Shown here piece after piece: positions 1-11,464 of a stretch of 64,000 nucleotides of DNA. The notes under the pieces were generated by a model. That model was not told the origin of the DNA, did not search any database, and saw nothing but the letters and a program-made list of their open reading frames with translations. The stretch lies in assembly GCF_900143085.1 (NCBI RefSeq), contig NZ_FRCZ01000002.1, positions 248,001-312,000 on the forward strand. Direction: 5' to 3'. Positions within the stretch are counted from its first letter, which is position 1. Each line of letters begins with the position of its first letter. The stretch is from Gracilibacillus kekensis. Lineage in GTDB: Bacteria; Bacillota; Bacilli; Bacillales; Amphibacillaceae. Made by a program: the position numbers and the translations under genes.

Positions 1-534
1 TAATACATCTAATTCTTTCTCTAATAAGAAACCTGCTGCCGAAGGAACGTGCTCAGCAATACCTGCTGTTGACGCATGTGCACGGTGAGCAGCACCAAAC
101 GCATCATTTACATAGAAATCAACAAGACTTGCAAATTCTTTCGCTAGTTGAGGATCGTTTTTGGTCTCGCCAGCTTCAAAACGTACATTTTCAATCAATA
201 AAAGATCGCCATCTTCTAGTTGACTTACTGCTTGATTTACTTCGTCTCCATAAACCTGGTCTGTTTTTATAACAGTTTTGCTGATTAGATCACTAAGACG
301 TTTTGCAACTGCATCCATGCGAAGTTCTTCAACAACTTCTCCACCGGGACGACCTAAGTGGCTTGCGAGGATAACTTTTGCACCTTGATCTGATAAGTAT
401 TGAATCGTTGGTAATGCTGCTTTTATTCGTGTATCATCTGTTACTTCTCCATCTTTCATAGGTACATTAAAATCTACACGACAAAATACTTTTTTACCTT
501 TTACGTCAATGTCTTTAATTGTTTGTTTGTTCAT
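1..534 (-). CDS. pgk: phosphoglycerate kinase, N-terminal part (runs off window)
   Basis: The first 178 residues are visible; the C-terminal half lies beyond base 1. The enzyme transfers phosphate between 1,3-bisphosphoglycerate and ADP in cytoplasmic glycolysis. Family hallmarks seen are RVDFNVP (about residues 19-25), SHLGRP (58-63) and, further in, ENVRFEAGE and [13 protein letters not shown]. The ATG at 534 is preceded by AAGGAGG at about 9 bases. It lies downstream of gap in the cggR-gap-pgk order known from Bacillus, with a terminator-like hairpin between gap and pgk. Nothing in the visible part looks disturbed. Confidence 0.97.
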   Translation of the reverse strand, partial: MNKQTIKDIDVKGKKVFCRVDFNVPMKDGEVTDDTRIKAALPTIQYLSDQGAKVILASHLGRPGGEVVEELRMDAVAKRLSDLISKTVIKTDQVYGDEVNQAVSQLEDGDLLLIENVRFEAGETKNDPQLAKEFASLVDFYVNDAFGAAHRAHASTAGIAEHVPSAAGFLLEKELDVL

Positions 535-576
535 TTGTATGAACCTCCTTAAGGACTTTGATTCTTTAATCATAGG

Positions 577-615
577 AAAAAACGGGAGGAGGAATGATCC
601 CCCTCCCGCTTTTTG
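577..615 (-). terminator. hairpin between gap and pgk
   Basis: CGGGAGG at 583-589 pairs with CCTCCCG at 602-608. Read on the minus strand, the stem is followed by a run of six T. It sits between gap and pgk, so it may be a partial terminator or an RNA processing/stability element within the operon that lowers pgk relative to gap. Which of these applies cannot be told from sequence. Confidence 0.6.
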
Positions 616-620
616 TTATC

Positions 621-1661
<1,041 letters not shown>

Positions 1662-1676
1662 TTATATTTAAAGGGA

Positions 1677-2696
1677 TTAACCCTTTAACAACTCTTTTGC
1701 GGCTGCTTCATCTGTTATCAATACATTACTTTTTCCTTGTTTAAAGTAAGATTGAATTGCTTTCGCCTTTGAAGATCCACCAGCTACTGCTACTACGTAC
1801 TGAGCAAATGCTAGTTCTTCTAATTGCATGCCGACTGTTCGGACTTTATATACCACTTTTCCTTGTTCATCTAAATAATAACCAAATGCTTCACTGACGG
1901 CATTTTCGTTTTTTAACTTATCGATTACAGCTCCTGAAGCTTTCCGGCGTTTTGCCATTGTAATAGCATCTCCAATACTGTGGAGAACAATTCTCGAGTC
2001 ATGGATCATTTCCAGGATATCCTTAATTGCCGGCTCTTCAATAATCGTATGATACGTATCTTCACTTAAAGGATCAGGTACATATAACATTCGATAGTTA
2101 CCGTTAACCTTTTTCGCCATTTGCGCACAGATCGTATTTGCCTGGTTTTCCACCTGTTCGCCTAGACCACCTCGTGCTGGTACAAACGTACAGTTAGCAG
2201 CATGCTCCATTGGCTTCATTTGGTTTGCAACCTCCGCCATTGACGTTCCACCTGTTACAGCAATCGTTTGATTGGAAGTTAATATTGAACTTAGAAATTG
2301 AACACACGCTTTCCCTAAATCATGTTTTACAGATAATTGTTCATCACTATTACCTGAAACAATAATGACATGCTCCAATTGTAATTTATCCTTAATTTCT
2401 GATTCTAAAACACGAAATTCAGAAATTTCATTCATAAACACAGATAATTTCTCAATGATATTCTCACCATCGGCTGTTAATTGCATGCCTTTTGATGTCA
2501 CCATGATAAATTGATGCTTATTCAGGAATTCTATTTCTGTTCGAACGACACGCTCTTTTAACTTGATATTATCAGCTAAGCTTCGTCGACCGATAGGCTG
2601 CATTAGTTGTATGTAATGTAATATTTTATATCTTCTTTGCATGACATCAAGTAAATCAGGGAACAATTTTTCTTGAATATCTAATAAATCCTTCAA
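1677..2696 (-). CDS. cggR: central glycolytic genes regulator CggR (SorC family)
   Basis: 339 residues. A winged helix-turn-helix N-terminus (about residues 20-75, with GRRSLADNIKLKERVVRTEI) is followed by a SorC-type sugar-phosphate-binding domain (VTGGTSMAEVANQM, ARGGLGEQVENQAN, VVAVAGGSSKAKAI). In Bacillus this protein represses the gap operon until fructose-1,6-bisphosphate binds. The start is TTG at 2696, chosen because AAAGGAGC lies eight bases upstream and no better start is near. A two-repeat operator and a promoter lie directly upstream, so the gene is probably autoregulated and cotranscribed with gap and pgk. Confidence 0.95.
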   Translation of the reverse strand: MKDLLDIQEKLFPDLLDVMQRRYKILHYIQLMQPIGRRSLADNIKLKERVVRTEIEFLNKHQFIMVTSKGMQLTADGENIIEKLSVFMNEISEFRVLESEIKDKLQLEHVIIVSGNSDEQLSVKHDLGKACVQFLSSILTSNQTIAVTGGTSMAEVANQMKPMEHAANCTFVPARGGLGEQVENQANTICAQMAKKVNGNYRMLYVPDPLSEDTYHTIIEEPAIKDILEMIHDSRIVLHSIGDAITMAKRRKASGAVIDKLKNENAVSEAFGYYLDEQGKVVYKVRTVGMQLEELAFAQYVVAVAGGSSKAKAIQSYFKQGKSNVLITDEAAAKELLKG

Positions 2697-2718
2697 TCGA
2701 AAAGCTCCTTTTTTAGCG

Positions 2719-2757
2719 CCGGGATTTTTTTGTCCCTCCTAGCCGCATTTCGTCCCG
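2719..2757 (-). promoter_or_regulatory. putative CggR operator
   Basis: On the minus strand CGGGAC (2752-2757) and AGGGAC (2732-2737) are exactly 20 bases apart. This matches the direct-repeat geometry of the Bacillus subtilis CggR operator (CGGGAC-N6-TGTC-N4 repeated). The TGTC half-motifs are poorly kept (CGGC and ATCC). It lies between the predicted start of transcription and the cggR TTG, where a roadblock operator is expected. Confidence 0.6.
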
Positions 2758-2789
2758 CTCAGAACAAAAAAAATTAACTTCCATAGATA

Positions 2790-2818
2790 ATTGTACCAAA
2801 TGCTCTAAATACTCTCAA
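2790..2818 (-). promoter_or_regulatory. sigma-A-type promoter of cggR-gap-pgk
   Basis: On the minus strand a -35 TTGAGA (2813-2818), a 17-base spacer and a -10 TACAAT (2790-2795). The initiation point would lie near 2783, just upstream of the CggR repeats. The -35 box overlaps the stop region of the upstream glutaredoxin-like gene. Confidence 0.65.
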
Positions 2819-3069
2819 CTATTTTCTGAATCTTTTTTCGATTTCAGATAAGATTCGACCTTTTCGATGTCGATATGCTCTGAGTCAATCAAGTATTCCT
2901 TGTGTTTAATCACCGGAATTAACAAGTGGTATTCTTCTAAAAGCTTATCATCATTATAAATATTTATTTCTTCTATTTCAATTGAATAGTCTTGCTGCAG
3001 TATCTCTAGCGTAACTTTGGCCTGATCACAAAGCCCACAATTTTCCTTACCATACAAAGTCAGTTTCAT
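2815..3069 (-). CDS. glutaredoxin-family small redox protein
   Basis: 84 residues beginning MKLTLYGKENCGLCDQAK, with the redox motif CGLC at about residues 11-14 and a thioredoxin fold including the cis-Pro region (LLIPVIKHKEYL). The ATG at 3069 is preferred over a GTG four codons earlier because GGAGGG sits five bases before it. Proteins of this kind reduce disulfides or mixed thiols in the cytoplasm; the specific partner is unknown. It lies just upstream of cggR, but a separate promoter for cggR overlaps its 3' end. Bacillithiol genes elsewhere in the window suggest the likely thiol partner (inference). Confidence 0.8.
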   Translation of the reverse strand: MKLTLYGKENCGLCDQAKVTLEILQQDYSIEIEEINIYNDDKLLEEYHLLIPVIKHKEYLIDSEHIDIEKVESYLKSKKDSENS

Positions 3070-3111
3070 AACACCCTCCACATATTGTTAAATTTATTAA
3101 AATAATACTCA

Positions 3112-3566
3112 TTATATCTAAACTGCGAAGTAACTGACATAGGATAATTGACAAAAGTATTGAGATGAGTGCTAATCCAACGCTACGGAAAAACACTCCC
3201 TTTCCGGGGGCACGGCCTCAGCTAACTTGGTAAAGAAAAACACTTTACCAAGTGGATCTTCAGCTCGTGCTGTTCCCACAGGAGTGTCGCATTTTTCCTC
3301 CGCTTTGTGAGATATCTGTCCAAGTACGAGGAAATATGCTGTGACATCAACATTCTAGCTGTTTCTATATTTGTAGAACACTATGGAAGCGTAGTCCATT
3401 TACGTAGACTCCAGCGAGAACAGCGTCTTCCGAAGACCCCACAGGCAGTGATTTTCTGCCGAGGAGGCTGTGGTGACGCCCGCGGAAAGCGAAGTAAATG
3501 GACGGAGCATTTGCCTAGCATTCATCATACTTTCAAAATTGTCACAACTTCGTAGTTTGTATCTAC
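3112..3566. repeat. MITE-like nested-hairpin element, copy A
   Basis: Non-coding element of about 455 bp after the 3' end of ldh. Imperfect terminal inverted repeats are visible: the right end read inward (GTAGATACAAACTACGAAG) against the left end (ATATCTAAACTGCGAAG). The left arm (about 3182-3305) is a long hairpin whose inner stem is ACTTGGTAAAG (3225-3235) with CTTTACCAAGT (3243-3253). The right arm (about 3389-3506) is a different hairpin, with GACTCCAGCG, GAAGACCCCACAGG, GCCGAGGAGGCTG and CCCGCGGAAAGCGAAG, a type I have seen as a common Bacillaceae intergenic palindrome. Boundaries are approximate. The remainder of 3070-3591 shows no gene. Confidence 0.7.
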
Positions 3567-3591
3567 GGCTAAATTTTATTTATTTGATTTT

Positions 3592-4605
<1,014 letters not shown>

Positions 4606-4719
4606 TTAATATACTTATGAAACCATATTTTGTAACAAATTTGTGAAAAAATGAGCAATAAGACTCTTTTATGAAACAATCAGCATAAACTGACCTAACT
4701 TGATAGAATCTTTTATTAC

Positions 4720-4764
4720 ATAAAAGCACCTTCTGCAATTAGATATATTCTAACTGCAGAAGGT
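4720..4764 (-). terminator. intrinsic terminator of the ThuA/sugar dehydrogenase gene
   Basis: ACCTTCTGCA (4728-4737) pairs with TGCAGAAGGT (4755-4764), with additional TTAGA/TCTAA pairing inside. On the minus strand the stem runs into GCTTTTAT. It lies 15 bases past the stop of the large secreted protein. Confidence 0.8.
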
Positions 4765-4778
4765 TATTTGCTACATAA

Positions 4779-7700
4779 TTATTGCCATAATGTAATTAAA
4801 TTCTCTGCATTTGCTTTAAGGTCAAAATGAGCTAGTTCTGAAATAGCGTTTTGCTCTCTCTGATAATCTAGCAAAGCGATGAATGTGTTTAGATGCTTGA
4901 CCACTTTCTCGGCTTGGTCATTATCCGCGAAAGTGTTTAAAGATGTAAGATGTGTGTTTAATGCACGAGCCATCTGTTCGTTACTTATGTCATCAGATTC
5001 TATATACTCAGTCAATAAGTTACCTAGTTCATCCACCGTATCAACTAAATCGAGCTCACCAGCCATTACCTGCAAATCATGAATAGCCAACCACATGTCA
5101 CCTTCTACATTATCTTGTGTATTCGTTATTTTGACATAACGGGCAGGAAGTGCATCAAATTCCGCATTAATGATATACTCCGTGTTATCTTCTTTTTCAG
5201 CTACAGTCTGCCATGTTTCTCCATCCGCAGAAACTTCAACTTTATAGCCACGGAACCAATCTTGATGGGAATCTTTCAATCCTCTTTCTTCCCAATGTGA
5301 TCCAGAATCAACATGAATTTGATCAATTACGGTCATTTCTCCAAGATTTACTTGATAGTACATTCCTTCTTGTATGTTTTCACCCGAAGACCACCGTGTA
5401 CCTAGATCGTTATCTAATGGATATTCTAATGAACTAGGAGCATCCCCTGCATCAGGTGATTCTGAATTATGACTCGCATCAACCGTCCAATTACTTCGAT
5501 CGATAGAATTTTCAAACTCGGTAATTGGTTCAAAGCAATAATTACTTCCACAATCGACAGTCGGTGGTGGGAAATCCGGTCCTGCAAATTGAATCCAGTT
5601 GATATTTGTTTGTCCAGATACATAATAAACATAAATATCATGTGTGCCACTAACTTCTGCTAATTCTGTACTGATTGTATTCCACTGTTGCCAGTCACCT
5701 GTAGCTGTCCCATCAATTGAAGCTATGGCCTCACCATCAGGAGAGTCTAAACGTATTTCAAGTTCATAATCCATTGTTGATGCTGTTCGAAGATAAATCT
5801 CTTCCATACGTTCTAAGTTTAAACCTTCGTATTTTAGCCATTCTCCTTCTCCAGTCCAGCCAATATTCTGGCCGCCTCCTATATCTGAAGTAGTTTCAGT
5901 ATCAATGGAGGCTGACTTGTCATCAAAGTTTTCTGCTTCAATTCTCGGTTTAATAAATTCAATCGTTTGTGACCCTTCTAGTACAGGCGCCCCGTTATTC
6001 CCATTATCATTAGCTACGAGCGTGATTTGCCACCAAATATTGTCGTTATAATTGTGACCTTCATCTAGTAATGTATAGGACACTTCACAACCTGTTTTAT
6101 ATTCTTGTGGATGACCGTGTTCATCATGCAATAAATCCAGTCGCCATTCTAAGTTTTCACATGCAATTTCTCCATCTTCTTCATCATATGCGCTACCCTT
6201 AAATGTAAAGGTATCACCATTCATAAAGAACGTTTTGTCTGCTGGCTCTAAGATTTCAACCGTTGGTGGAGTGTTACCAATCGTGATTGTTTGATTCCAA
6301 TTAGCCGATTTTCCAGTATGATCTGTTACCGTTAAGCGAACCGTATATTCCCCATTGTCTGTATACGTATGAGAAGGACTTTCTTCGGACGATGTTGTCC
6401 CATCACCGAAATCCCATTCAAAACTAATTTTATCGCCATCTGGATCTTCCGTACCTGTTGTATCAAATGTGATTTCTTCTCCAATTTGTGCATAGATGGC
6501 ACTTGCCTTTACTTGTACATTTGGAGCACGTTCTAATACACCCCAGGAAATCTTACGAATACCAGAGAATTCATTTACTTCCCACCATGAATCACCGAAT
6601 TCAGCTACATAAATACTACCATCGGGACCAACCTCTACATCCATCGGCAGCATTAGCCCATCAATAAAGTCATCTACAGATACGATCTCACCATTTTCAT
6701 CTGTTTCTACTGCTTTCATCCACCCACGAACGAAATCGTATAATAAGACTTTCCCATCGTAGCTTGATGGTAACGCATTTTCTCCAGATCCCGGGTCATA
6801 AACCGGTCCTGCATTCGATGTACGACCTCCACTTCCCCAAGGCTCCTTCGCTCCATATGGATAGAAAGCGATTGGATCTTGCGCTTCATTCTCTGCAAAA
6901 TCAAGGATTTCTTCTGGCTCTGTTAAAACATCATCAGCTGAGAAATCTCCAGCTACTGTACTAAAATCAAAGTTAGCAGCAAAATCTTTAAATCGTTGAT
7001 CATAGTCATCATAAGGTGTATCCCCTATCACATATGGCCAACCAAAGTTTTGCCCTGGTTCGGTTACTACATTAAATTCGTCATAGTCATTATCACCATC
7101 TGGTCCAACATCTCCTTCATAGATGTAACCTGTCTCAGGATCAAAGGAAATACGATAAGGATTTCGGAAACCGTAAGCATAGATTTCGTCTCGAGCACCT
7201 TCCACATCAACAAATGGATTATCTTCAGGTGCTGAACCATCCTTGTTCAACCGTAAAATACTTCCCCGCAGATCTCCAAGATTTTGGGCAGTTTCAACGG
7301 ACTCTGCTTGAGGACCATTTGTAGCTGGTTTGTTATCACCAGTGGTTACATAAAGTTTATCATCTGGACCAAACTCCAAAAATCCTGCTTGATGGCAACA
7401 TTGAGGATCGGACGGAACCTCTAACAATACTTCTTCTGTAGAAGGACTGACGGATCCATCTTCATAAGTGAAACGGGATAAATTATTAATAATCTCACCA
7501 TCTTCTGTATATCCCGGTACAGAATAGTAAATATAAATGTGACCGTTATCCTCAAATTCCGGATCCAGTGCAATACCCATTACACCGTGTTCTCCTTCTG
7601 TTGTTGTATTGATCTCTAAAATTTCATTAGTAGATCCATTTGGTTGTGTTTCATACACTCCACCATTGATACTAATTGAGAAAACACGGTTATCATCTGT

Positions 7701-8627
7701 CACCTCTAAGGAAGTAGGACGTGGGACAGCATCTGTCAAAGTTTCAGAAATCAAGCCAGGTTTTACACTAGGTTGATCACAATTAGTATCTGTTTCCATA
7801 CCAAATGCATAATCTAATCCTCCAAGAATGTGTTGCTTAAACTCCTCTTCAGATGACCAGGTTTGGGAATGGTGACCTAACGCAGTAATGAAAACACGAC
7901 CAGATTCTTGAGGACTACACCAAGAAGTTGGGTGATCATCAAACTGACCGCCGCGTGGACCATCCACAGATTCTGTATCCAAACTCAGTAAAATATGCTT
8001 TCCTGCTTCACGGGGGTTCATATCTTCTGGAAAGATATATACTTCTTCCAGTTTACTCCATTCACCATTTGTAAGGTGTTCAGTAGATGGGTGCTCATCA
8101 TCTTCTACTAAAAAGTTCACTTCTTGTGTCCAAGGATGTGAATCGAAATAGGTTCCTACCATTTCACCATATTCTGGCCAGTCATAACCTGTATCGATTG
8201 CTGCATGTGCCCCTACGAATCCGCCACCATTTTCCACAAAATTAATAACTGCTTCTCTTTGTGCTTCTGTTCCAAAGTTTGAAGTTGTGTTTGCAAACAT
8301 GATCGCGTCATAATCTGCTAGAAACTCATCCGAAAATGCCTCAGCTAATGTCAAATCATCCGGCCGAGCATTTTCAGTTTCATCAACAAAGGTTACTTCA
8401 AAATTATTCTCTTCTCCCCACTCTGGCAATACATCTTTTGCATCTTCAATCGAGCCGTGACGGTATCCTGCTGTATGTGTTACTACAAGTAGTTTATGAA
8501 CTTCCTCACCTGTATGCTCGCCAACATGAGCGAAAGCCGCTATTGGATTTAACATAGGTGCTATTAGTAAGGAAAGTACCATCGCAATTAATAGACTAAT
8601 TTTACTTAATTTCTTTTTAAAAACCAC
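4779..8627 (-). CDS. large secreted ThuA / glucose-sorbosone dehydrogenase / carbohydrate-binding multidomain protein
   Basis: About 1282 residues. The GTG at 8627 is chosen because GGAGG lies nine bases upstream and it gives a clean signal peptide (KKK, hydrophobic core, cleavage near AFA-HV). Domains in order: ThuA-like class-I glutamine-amidotransferase fold (about 30-265, VVTHTAGYRHGS, GGFVGAHAAID); soluble PQQ-type glucose/sorbosone dehydrogenase beta-propeller (about 290-695, GEHGVMGIALDPEF, YAYGFRNPYRISFD, NFGWPYVIG); PKD (about 715-790, FEWDFGDGTTSSEE); an Ig-like stretch; CBM6 (about 895-1025); F5/8 discoidin (about 1050-1180, RWSSGENIQEGMYYQVNLGE); and a C-terminal helical FIMAH-type domain. 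Presumably extracellular sugar or polysaccharide oxidation; substrate unknown. It lies downstream of a ribose-type importer but has its own terminator. Confidence 0.85.
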   Translation of the reverse strand: MVFKKKLSKISLLIAMVLSLLIAPMLNPIAAFAHVGEHTGEEVHKLLVVTHTAGYRHGSIEDAKDVLPEWGEENNFEVTFVDETENARPDDLTLAEAFSDEFLADYDAIMFANTTSNFGTEAQREAVINFVENGGGFVGAHAAIDTGYDWPEYGEMVGTYFDSHPWTQEVNFLVEDDEHPSTEHLTNGEWSKLEEVYIFPEDMNPREAGKHILLSLDTESVDGPRGGQFDDHPTSWCSPQESGRVFITALGHHSQTWSSEEEFKQHILGGLDYAFGMETDTNCDQPSVKPGLISETLTDAVPRPTSLEVTDDNRVFSISINGGVYETQPNGSTNEILEINTTTEGEHGVMGIALDPEFEDNGHIYIYYSVPGYTEDGEIINNLSRFTYEDGSVSPSTEEVLLEVPSDPQCCHQAGFLEFGPDDKLYVTTGDNKPATNGPQAESVETAQNLGDLRGSILRLNKDGSAPEDNPFVDVEGARDEIYAYGFRNPYRISFDPETGYIYEGDVGPDGDNDYDEFNVVTEPGQNFGWPYVIGDTPYDDYDQRFKDFAANFDFSTVAGDFSADDVLTEPEEILDFAENEAQDPIAFYPYGAKEPWGSGGRTSNAGPVYDPGSGENALPSSYDGKVLLYDFVRGWMKAVETDENGEIVSVDDFIDGLMLPMDVEVGPDGSIYVAEFGDSWWEVNEFSGIRKISWGVLERAPNVQVKASAIYAQIGEEITFDTTGTEDPDGDKISFEWDFGDGTTSSEESPSHTYTDNGEYTVRLTVTDHTGKSANWNQTITIGNTPPTVEILEPADKTFFMNGDTFTFKGSAYDEEDGEIACENLEWRLDLLHDEHGHPQEYKTGCEVSYTLLDEGHNYNDNIWWQITLVANDNGNNGAPVLEGSQTIEFIKPRIEAENFDDKSASIDTETTSDIGGGQNIGWTGEGEWLKYEGLNLERMEEIYLRTASTMDYELEIRLDSPDGEAIASIDGTATGDWQQWNTISTELAEVSGTHDIYVYYVSGQTNINWIQFAGPDFPPPTVDCGSNYCFEPITEFENSIDRSNWTVDASHNSESPDAGDAPSSLEYPLDNDLGTRWSSGENIQEGMYYQVNLGEMTVIDQIHVDSGSHWEERGLKDSHQDWFRGYKVEVSADGETWQTVAEKEDNTEYIINAEFDALPARYVKITNTQDNVEGDMWLAIHDLQVMAGELDLVDTVDELGNLLTEYIESDDISNEQMARALNTHLTSLNTFADNDQAEKVVKHLNTFIALLDYQREQNAISELAHFDLKANAENLITLWQ

Positions 8628-9159
8628 TCTTTTACACCTCCGATTTTTTTTAAATCCTTGGTGTTGATTCAAGATGTTAGTTAACCAGAACGAAACATCA
8701 ATGACAAAGATCTATTACTCGTTTCCTTATCACATACCATCTCCTTTATTCCATAGTGACCTAGTAAACTTTATCTTTATTTCGTTTTCTCCAATAAAAA
8801 ATACATATGAAAATAAAACGAATCATACTATAAACCAAGTACACATAATGATTCATTTACAAAGATAAACTACTTGGTCATCCCCACCCACTTCCCCACT
8901 TTTCTTTCATTAGCTATATTGCTGACAGAATGCTCGAAACACTTCCAAAATCTCTTTCAATATTAGTCAAAGTTTTTTTTATGGAGATCGGGCATGTGTG
9001 TCTACTTGTTAACTAACATCGCTACTAATCAAACTTTTTATTTTTGGTTAGCTCTGACTCTATCTCCCTCTTTACTTCCCTACTTCAATCCGTTTCCAAG
9101 TTTCATGATATAACTAAGATAGACCCCGATAAGCATGAAAATAAATTTTAAATGATTGA
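8628..9159. other. intergenic region, no gene seen
   Basis: About 530 bases of A/T-rich sequence upstream of the large secreted gene. It must carry that gene's promoter, but no convincing -35/-10 pair, cre site or riboswitch was recognised. Short open frames here have no ribosome site and no recognisable protein features. Confidence 0.5.
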
Positions 9160-9219
9160 AAGAAACTGGAATATACATATTTTCATAGAATCTATTGAAA
9201 ATAACCATGTATACTCCAG
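9155..9219 (-). terminator. terminator of the sugar ABC operon
   Basis: CTGGA (9166-9170) with TATACAT and ATTTTCA pairs with TGAAAAT, ATGTATA and TCCAG (9215-9219), forming a long slightly bulged stem. On the minus strand it is followed by TTTCTTTC. It begins 30 bases after the substrate-binding gene's stop. Confidence 0.65.
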
Positions 9220-9248
9220 CTACTTATATTTGAAACTAATTACCTTAT

Positions 9249-10331
9249 TTAATAATTGGCATCTGGGTCGAAATAGTCTTCTACATTTTCCGGAGTAATC
9301 GGTGTTGCATCAAGAACAATATTGTGTGGAATTAATTCTCCTTGGAAACCATCTAACGTCTCACCTGCTAAAATTTTTGTTGCAAGGTTAACACCGATAG
9401 CACCCATTTTTGGAGTATAAGTGACTGACACCGTCACTTCGGGTTGTGTTCCTTCTATCATCATGTTATAAATTTCTTTCATACCACCAGAACTTACGAT
9501 AAACATCTCTTCTTCGCGTTGTGCATCTTTTATCGCCTGAACAATACCTACCGTCATATCATCATCCTGAGAAAAAACAGCATCGATTTCATCGTTTGCT
9601 AGTAAAATATTTTCCATCGCAGCTAAAGAAGCTTCTGCAGTAAAATCACCTGGTTGACTTGCCACAATTTCAATATCTGGATAATCAGCAATATAATCTC
9701 GAAATCCTTGCGAACGCAAATCCGTTACAGTAGAAGGTACTCCACTAATTTCTACCACTTTACCAGCTGGTTCCCCATTCCTTTCAATCAATCCTTCTAC
9801 CAAATACTGTCCATCAACCCAACCAATACCGTAGTTGTCACCACCAATATAAGTACGGAAATTTTCCGTTTCTAAACCTCTGTCTACATTAATTAATGGG
9901 ATACCTGCTTCTGCGATTTTTTCTGCCGTTGGGGTTAATGCTGCAGATTCCAGAGGCAGCATGACGATCGCATCAACACCTTGTGTAATGAGATCATCGA
10001 TATCTGAGGATTGCTGTGCAGGATCATCTGCCGTGACTAAACTATATTCGATATTATCGTGTTTTTGAGCTTCTGCTTCCGTGTTCTGAACCATGGCTCC
10101 CATCCATCCATGTGTAGCAGCTGGAAGTGAAATGCCGATGGTATACGTACCATCTGAAGAATCTGATTGTTGTTCTTCCTCAGCTTCGCTTTCTTCATCC
10201 GTATTTTCCTGTTCTGTATTATCTTGTTCATTCGATGTATCTTCAGTTGTGGATTCATCACTATTATCAGTACACGCTACCAGTAATAAACCTATCATAA
10301 TAACTAACATAAATTGCATGAGCTTTTTCAT
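9249..10331 (-). CDS. ribose-type sugar ABC transporter, substrate-binding lipoprotein
   Basis: 360 residues. The N-terminus MKKLMQFMLVIMIGLLLVAC carries a lipobox (LVAC), so the protein should be lipid-anchored outside the membrane. A very acidic Glu/Asp/Gln-rich linker (about residues 22-60) is followed by a periplasmic-binding-protein type I fold resembling RbsB: GISLPAATHGWMGAMVQN, DDLITQGVDAIVMLPLES, IPLINVDRGL and VFSQDDDMTVG. It is the last gene of the operon after the ATPase and permease. The true substrate is unknown; pentoses, hexoses or autoinducer-2-like sugars are all possible for this family. Confidence 0.88.
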   Translation of the reverse strand: MKKLMQFMLVIMIGLLLVACTDNSDESTTEDTSNEQDNTEQENTDEESEAEEEQQSDSSDGTYTIGISLPAATHGWMGAMVQNTEAEAQKHDNIEYSLVTADDPAQQSSDIDDLITQGVDAIVMLPLESAALTPTAEKIAEAGIPLINVDRGLETENFRTYIGGDNYGIGWVDGQYLVEGLIERNGEPAGKVVEISGVPSTVTDLRSQGFRDYIADYPDIEIVASQPGDFTAEASLAAMENILLANDEIDAVFSQDDDMTVGIVQAIKDAQREEEMFIVSSGGMKEIYNMMIEGTQPEVTVSVTYTPKMGAIGVNLATKILAGETLDGFQGELIPHNIVLDATPITPENVEDYFDPDANY

Positions 10332-10452
10332 TTGTTACATTCCCCCTCATATTTAAATGATTCCAAAAACAAAACATAATGTACTATTTCCAATCACATG
10401 ACCAATCCCCCCTTTACAGTACAATTTATACGATATTAGATTTTCTGCAATT

Positions 10453-11448
10453 TTATGATCTCTTCTGTAAGAGTACGGCTACAAGGATGATTGCACCTTT
10501 CACTGCCCCTTGTATATATGGTGATATATTCATTAGATTCATAATATTACTGAGGATTGCTAGAATAAGAATCCCAAAAACAGTTCCAATAATTTTCCCC
10601 TGGCCACCCGTTAACCTTGTTCCGCCAATAATAACGGCAGCTATTGCATCCAATTCATACATCGACCCAGAGCTCGATGTTGATACTGAATTTAATCGCG
10701 ATGTTTCAATAACGGCACCAATAGCAGCTGTTAATCCACAAATCATATATGCTGCAATCGTCACTCGTGTAATTGGAACAGCAGATAAGTGTGCAGCTCT
10801 TGAATTTCCACCTACAGCATAGATATGACGTCCAAAAGCTGTTTTTTCTAACAAAATAAACGAGATTACTACCACAATGATGAAAACATAAACCGGTATT
10901 GGTAATCCAAATAAATATTCATTTCCTATAATGGTATAATCAGAATTCAACCCGGAAATAGCACCGGCATCTGCGTAATATAAAGCTGCAGACCTTGCAA
11001 TGGTCATCATCGCGAGTGTGGTGATAAAAGCTGCAATTTTTCCATAAGTAATGACTAAACCATTTACCAACCCGACTAACAATCCCGCAAACAATCCAAA
11101 AAGTATTGCTGTAAAAATCGAAGCACCAAAATCTACTTGAGAAGCCATAACAACTGTGCCAGTTAGTGCCAATACAGATCCGACAGATAAATCAATACCT
11201 CCAATTAAAATAACAAAAGTCATTCCTATCGCTAAAATACCAATAACAGAAATTTGTCTTAACATGTTTGTTAAATTTAACGGTGTTAGAAAATGTTCAC
11301 TTGCTATTGATGCAAGAATAAACAGAATAATAAATGCGAAAATCACGCTGTAATTCGCCCAAAAATATTGCAGCCAAATGAAAAACTTATTATTTGAACT
11401 CGACCTTTCTTCTACTTTAGCCTCTGGAGATGTTTGCATATTTGACAT
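10453..11448 (-). CDS. ribose-type sugar ABC transporter, permease
   Basis: 331 residues with a soluble N-terminal tail and about eight to ten hydrophobic segments. The conserved RbsC-family stretches LAIGMTFVILIGGIDLSVGSVLAL (split here by its GGIDLS core), GKIAAFITTLAMMTIARSAA, GGNSRAAHLSAVP and DAIAAVIIGGTRLTGGQGK are present. It forms the membrane channel with the ATPase encoded 16 bases upstream and receives sugar from the lipoprotein encoded downstream. Confidence 0.9.
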   Translation of the reverse strand: MSNMQTSPEAKVEERSSSNNKFFIWLQYFWANYSVIFAFIILFILASIASEHFLTPLNLTNMLRQISVIGILAIGMTFVILIGGIDLSVGSVLALTGTVVMASQVDFGASIFTAILFGLFAGLLVGLVNGLVITYGKIAAFITTLAMMTIARSAALYYADAGAISGLNSDYTIIGNEYLFGLPIPVYVFIIVVVISFILLEKTAFGRHIYAVGGNSRAAHLSAVPITRVTIAAYMICGLTAAIGAVIETSRLNSVSTSSSGSMYELDAIAAVIIGGTRLTGGQGKIIGTVFGILILAILSNIMNLMNISPYIQGAVKGAIILVAVLLQKRS

Positions 11449-11464
11449 ATTTTAAGCTCCTCTC

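Noticed and set aside
4628-4653. Rex-type redox operator upstream of ldh
   Set aside because: ACAAATTTGT is palindromic, but the arrangement is not TTGTGAA-N-TTCACAA; one half-site is mutated, so it is too weak to call.
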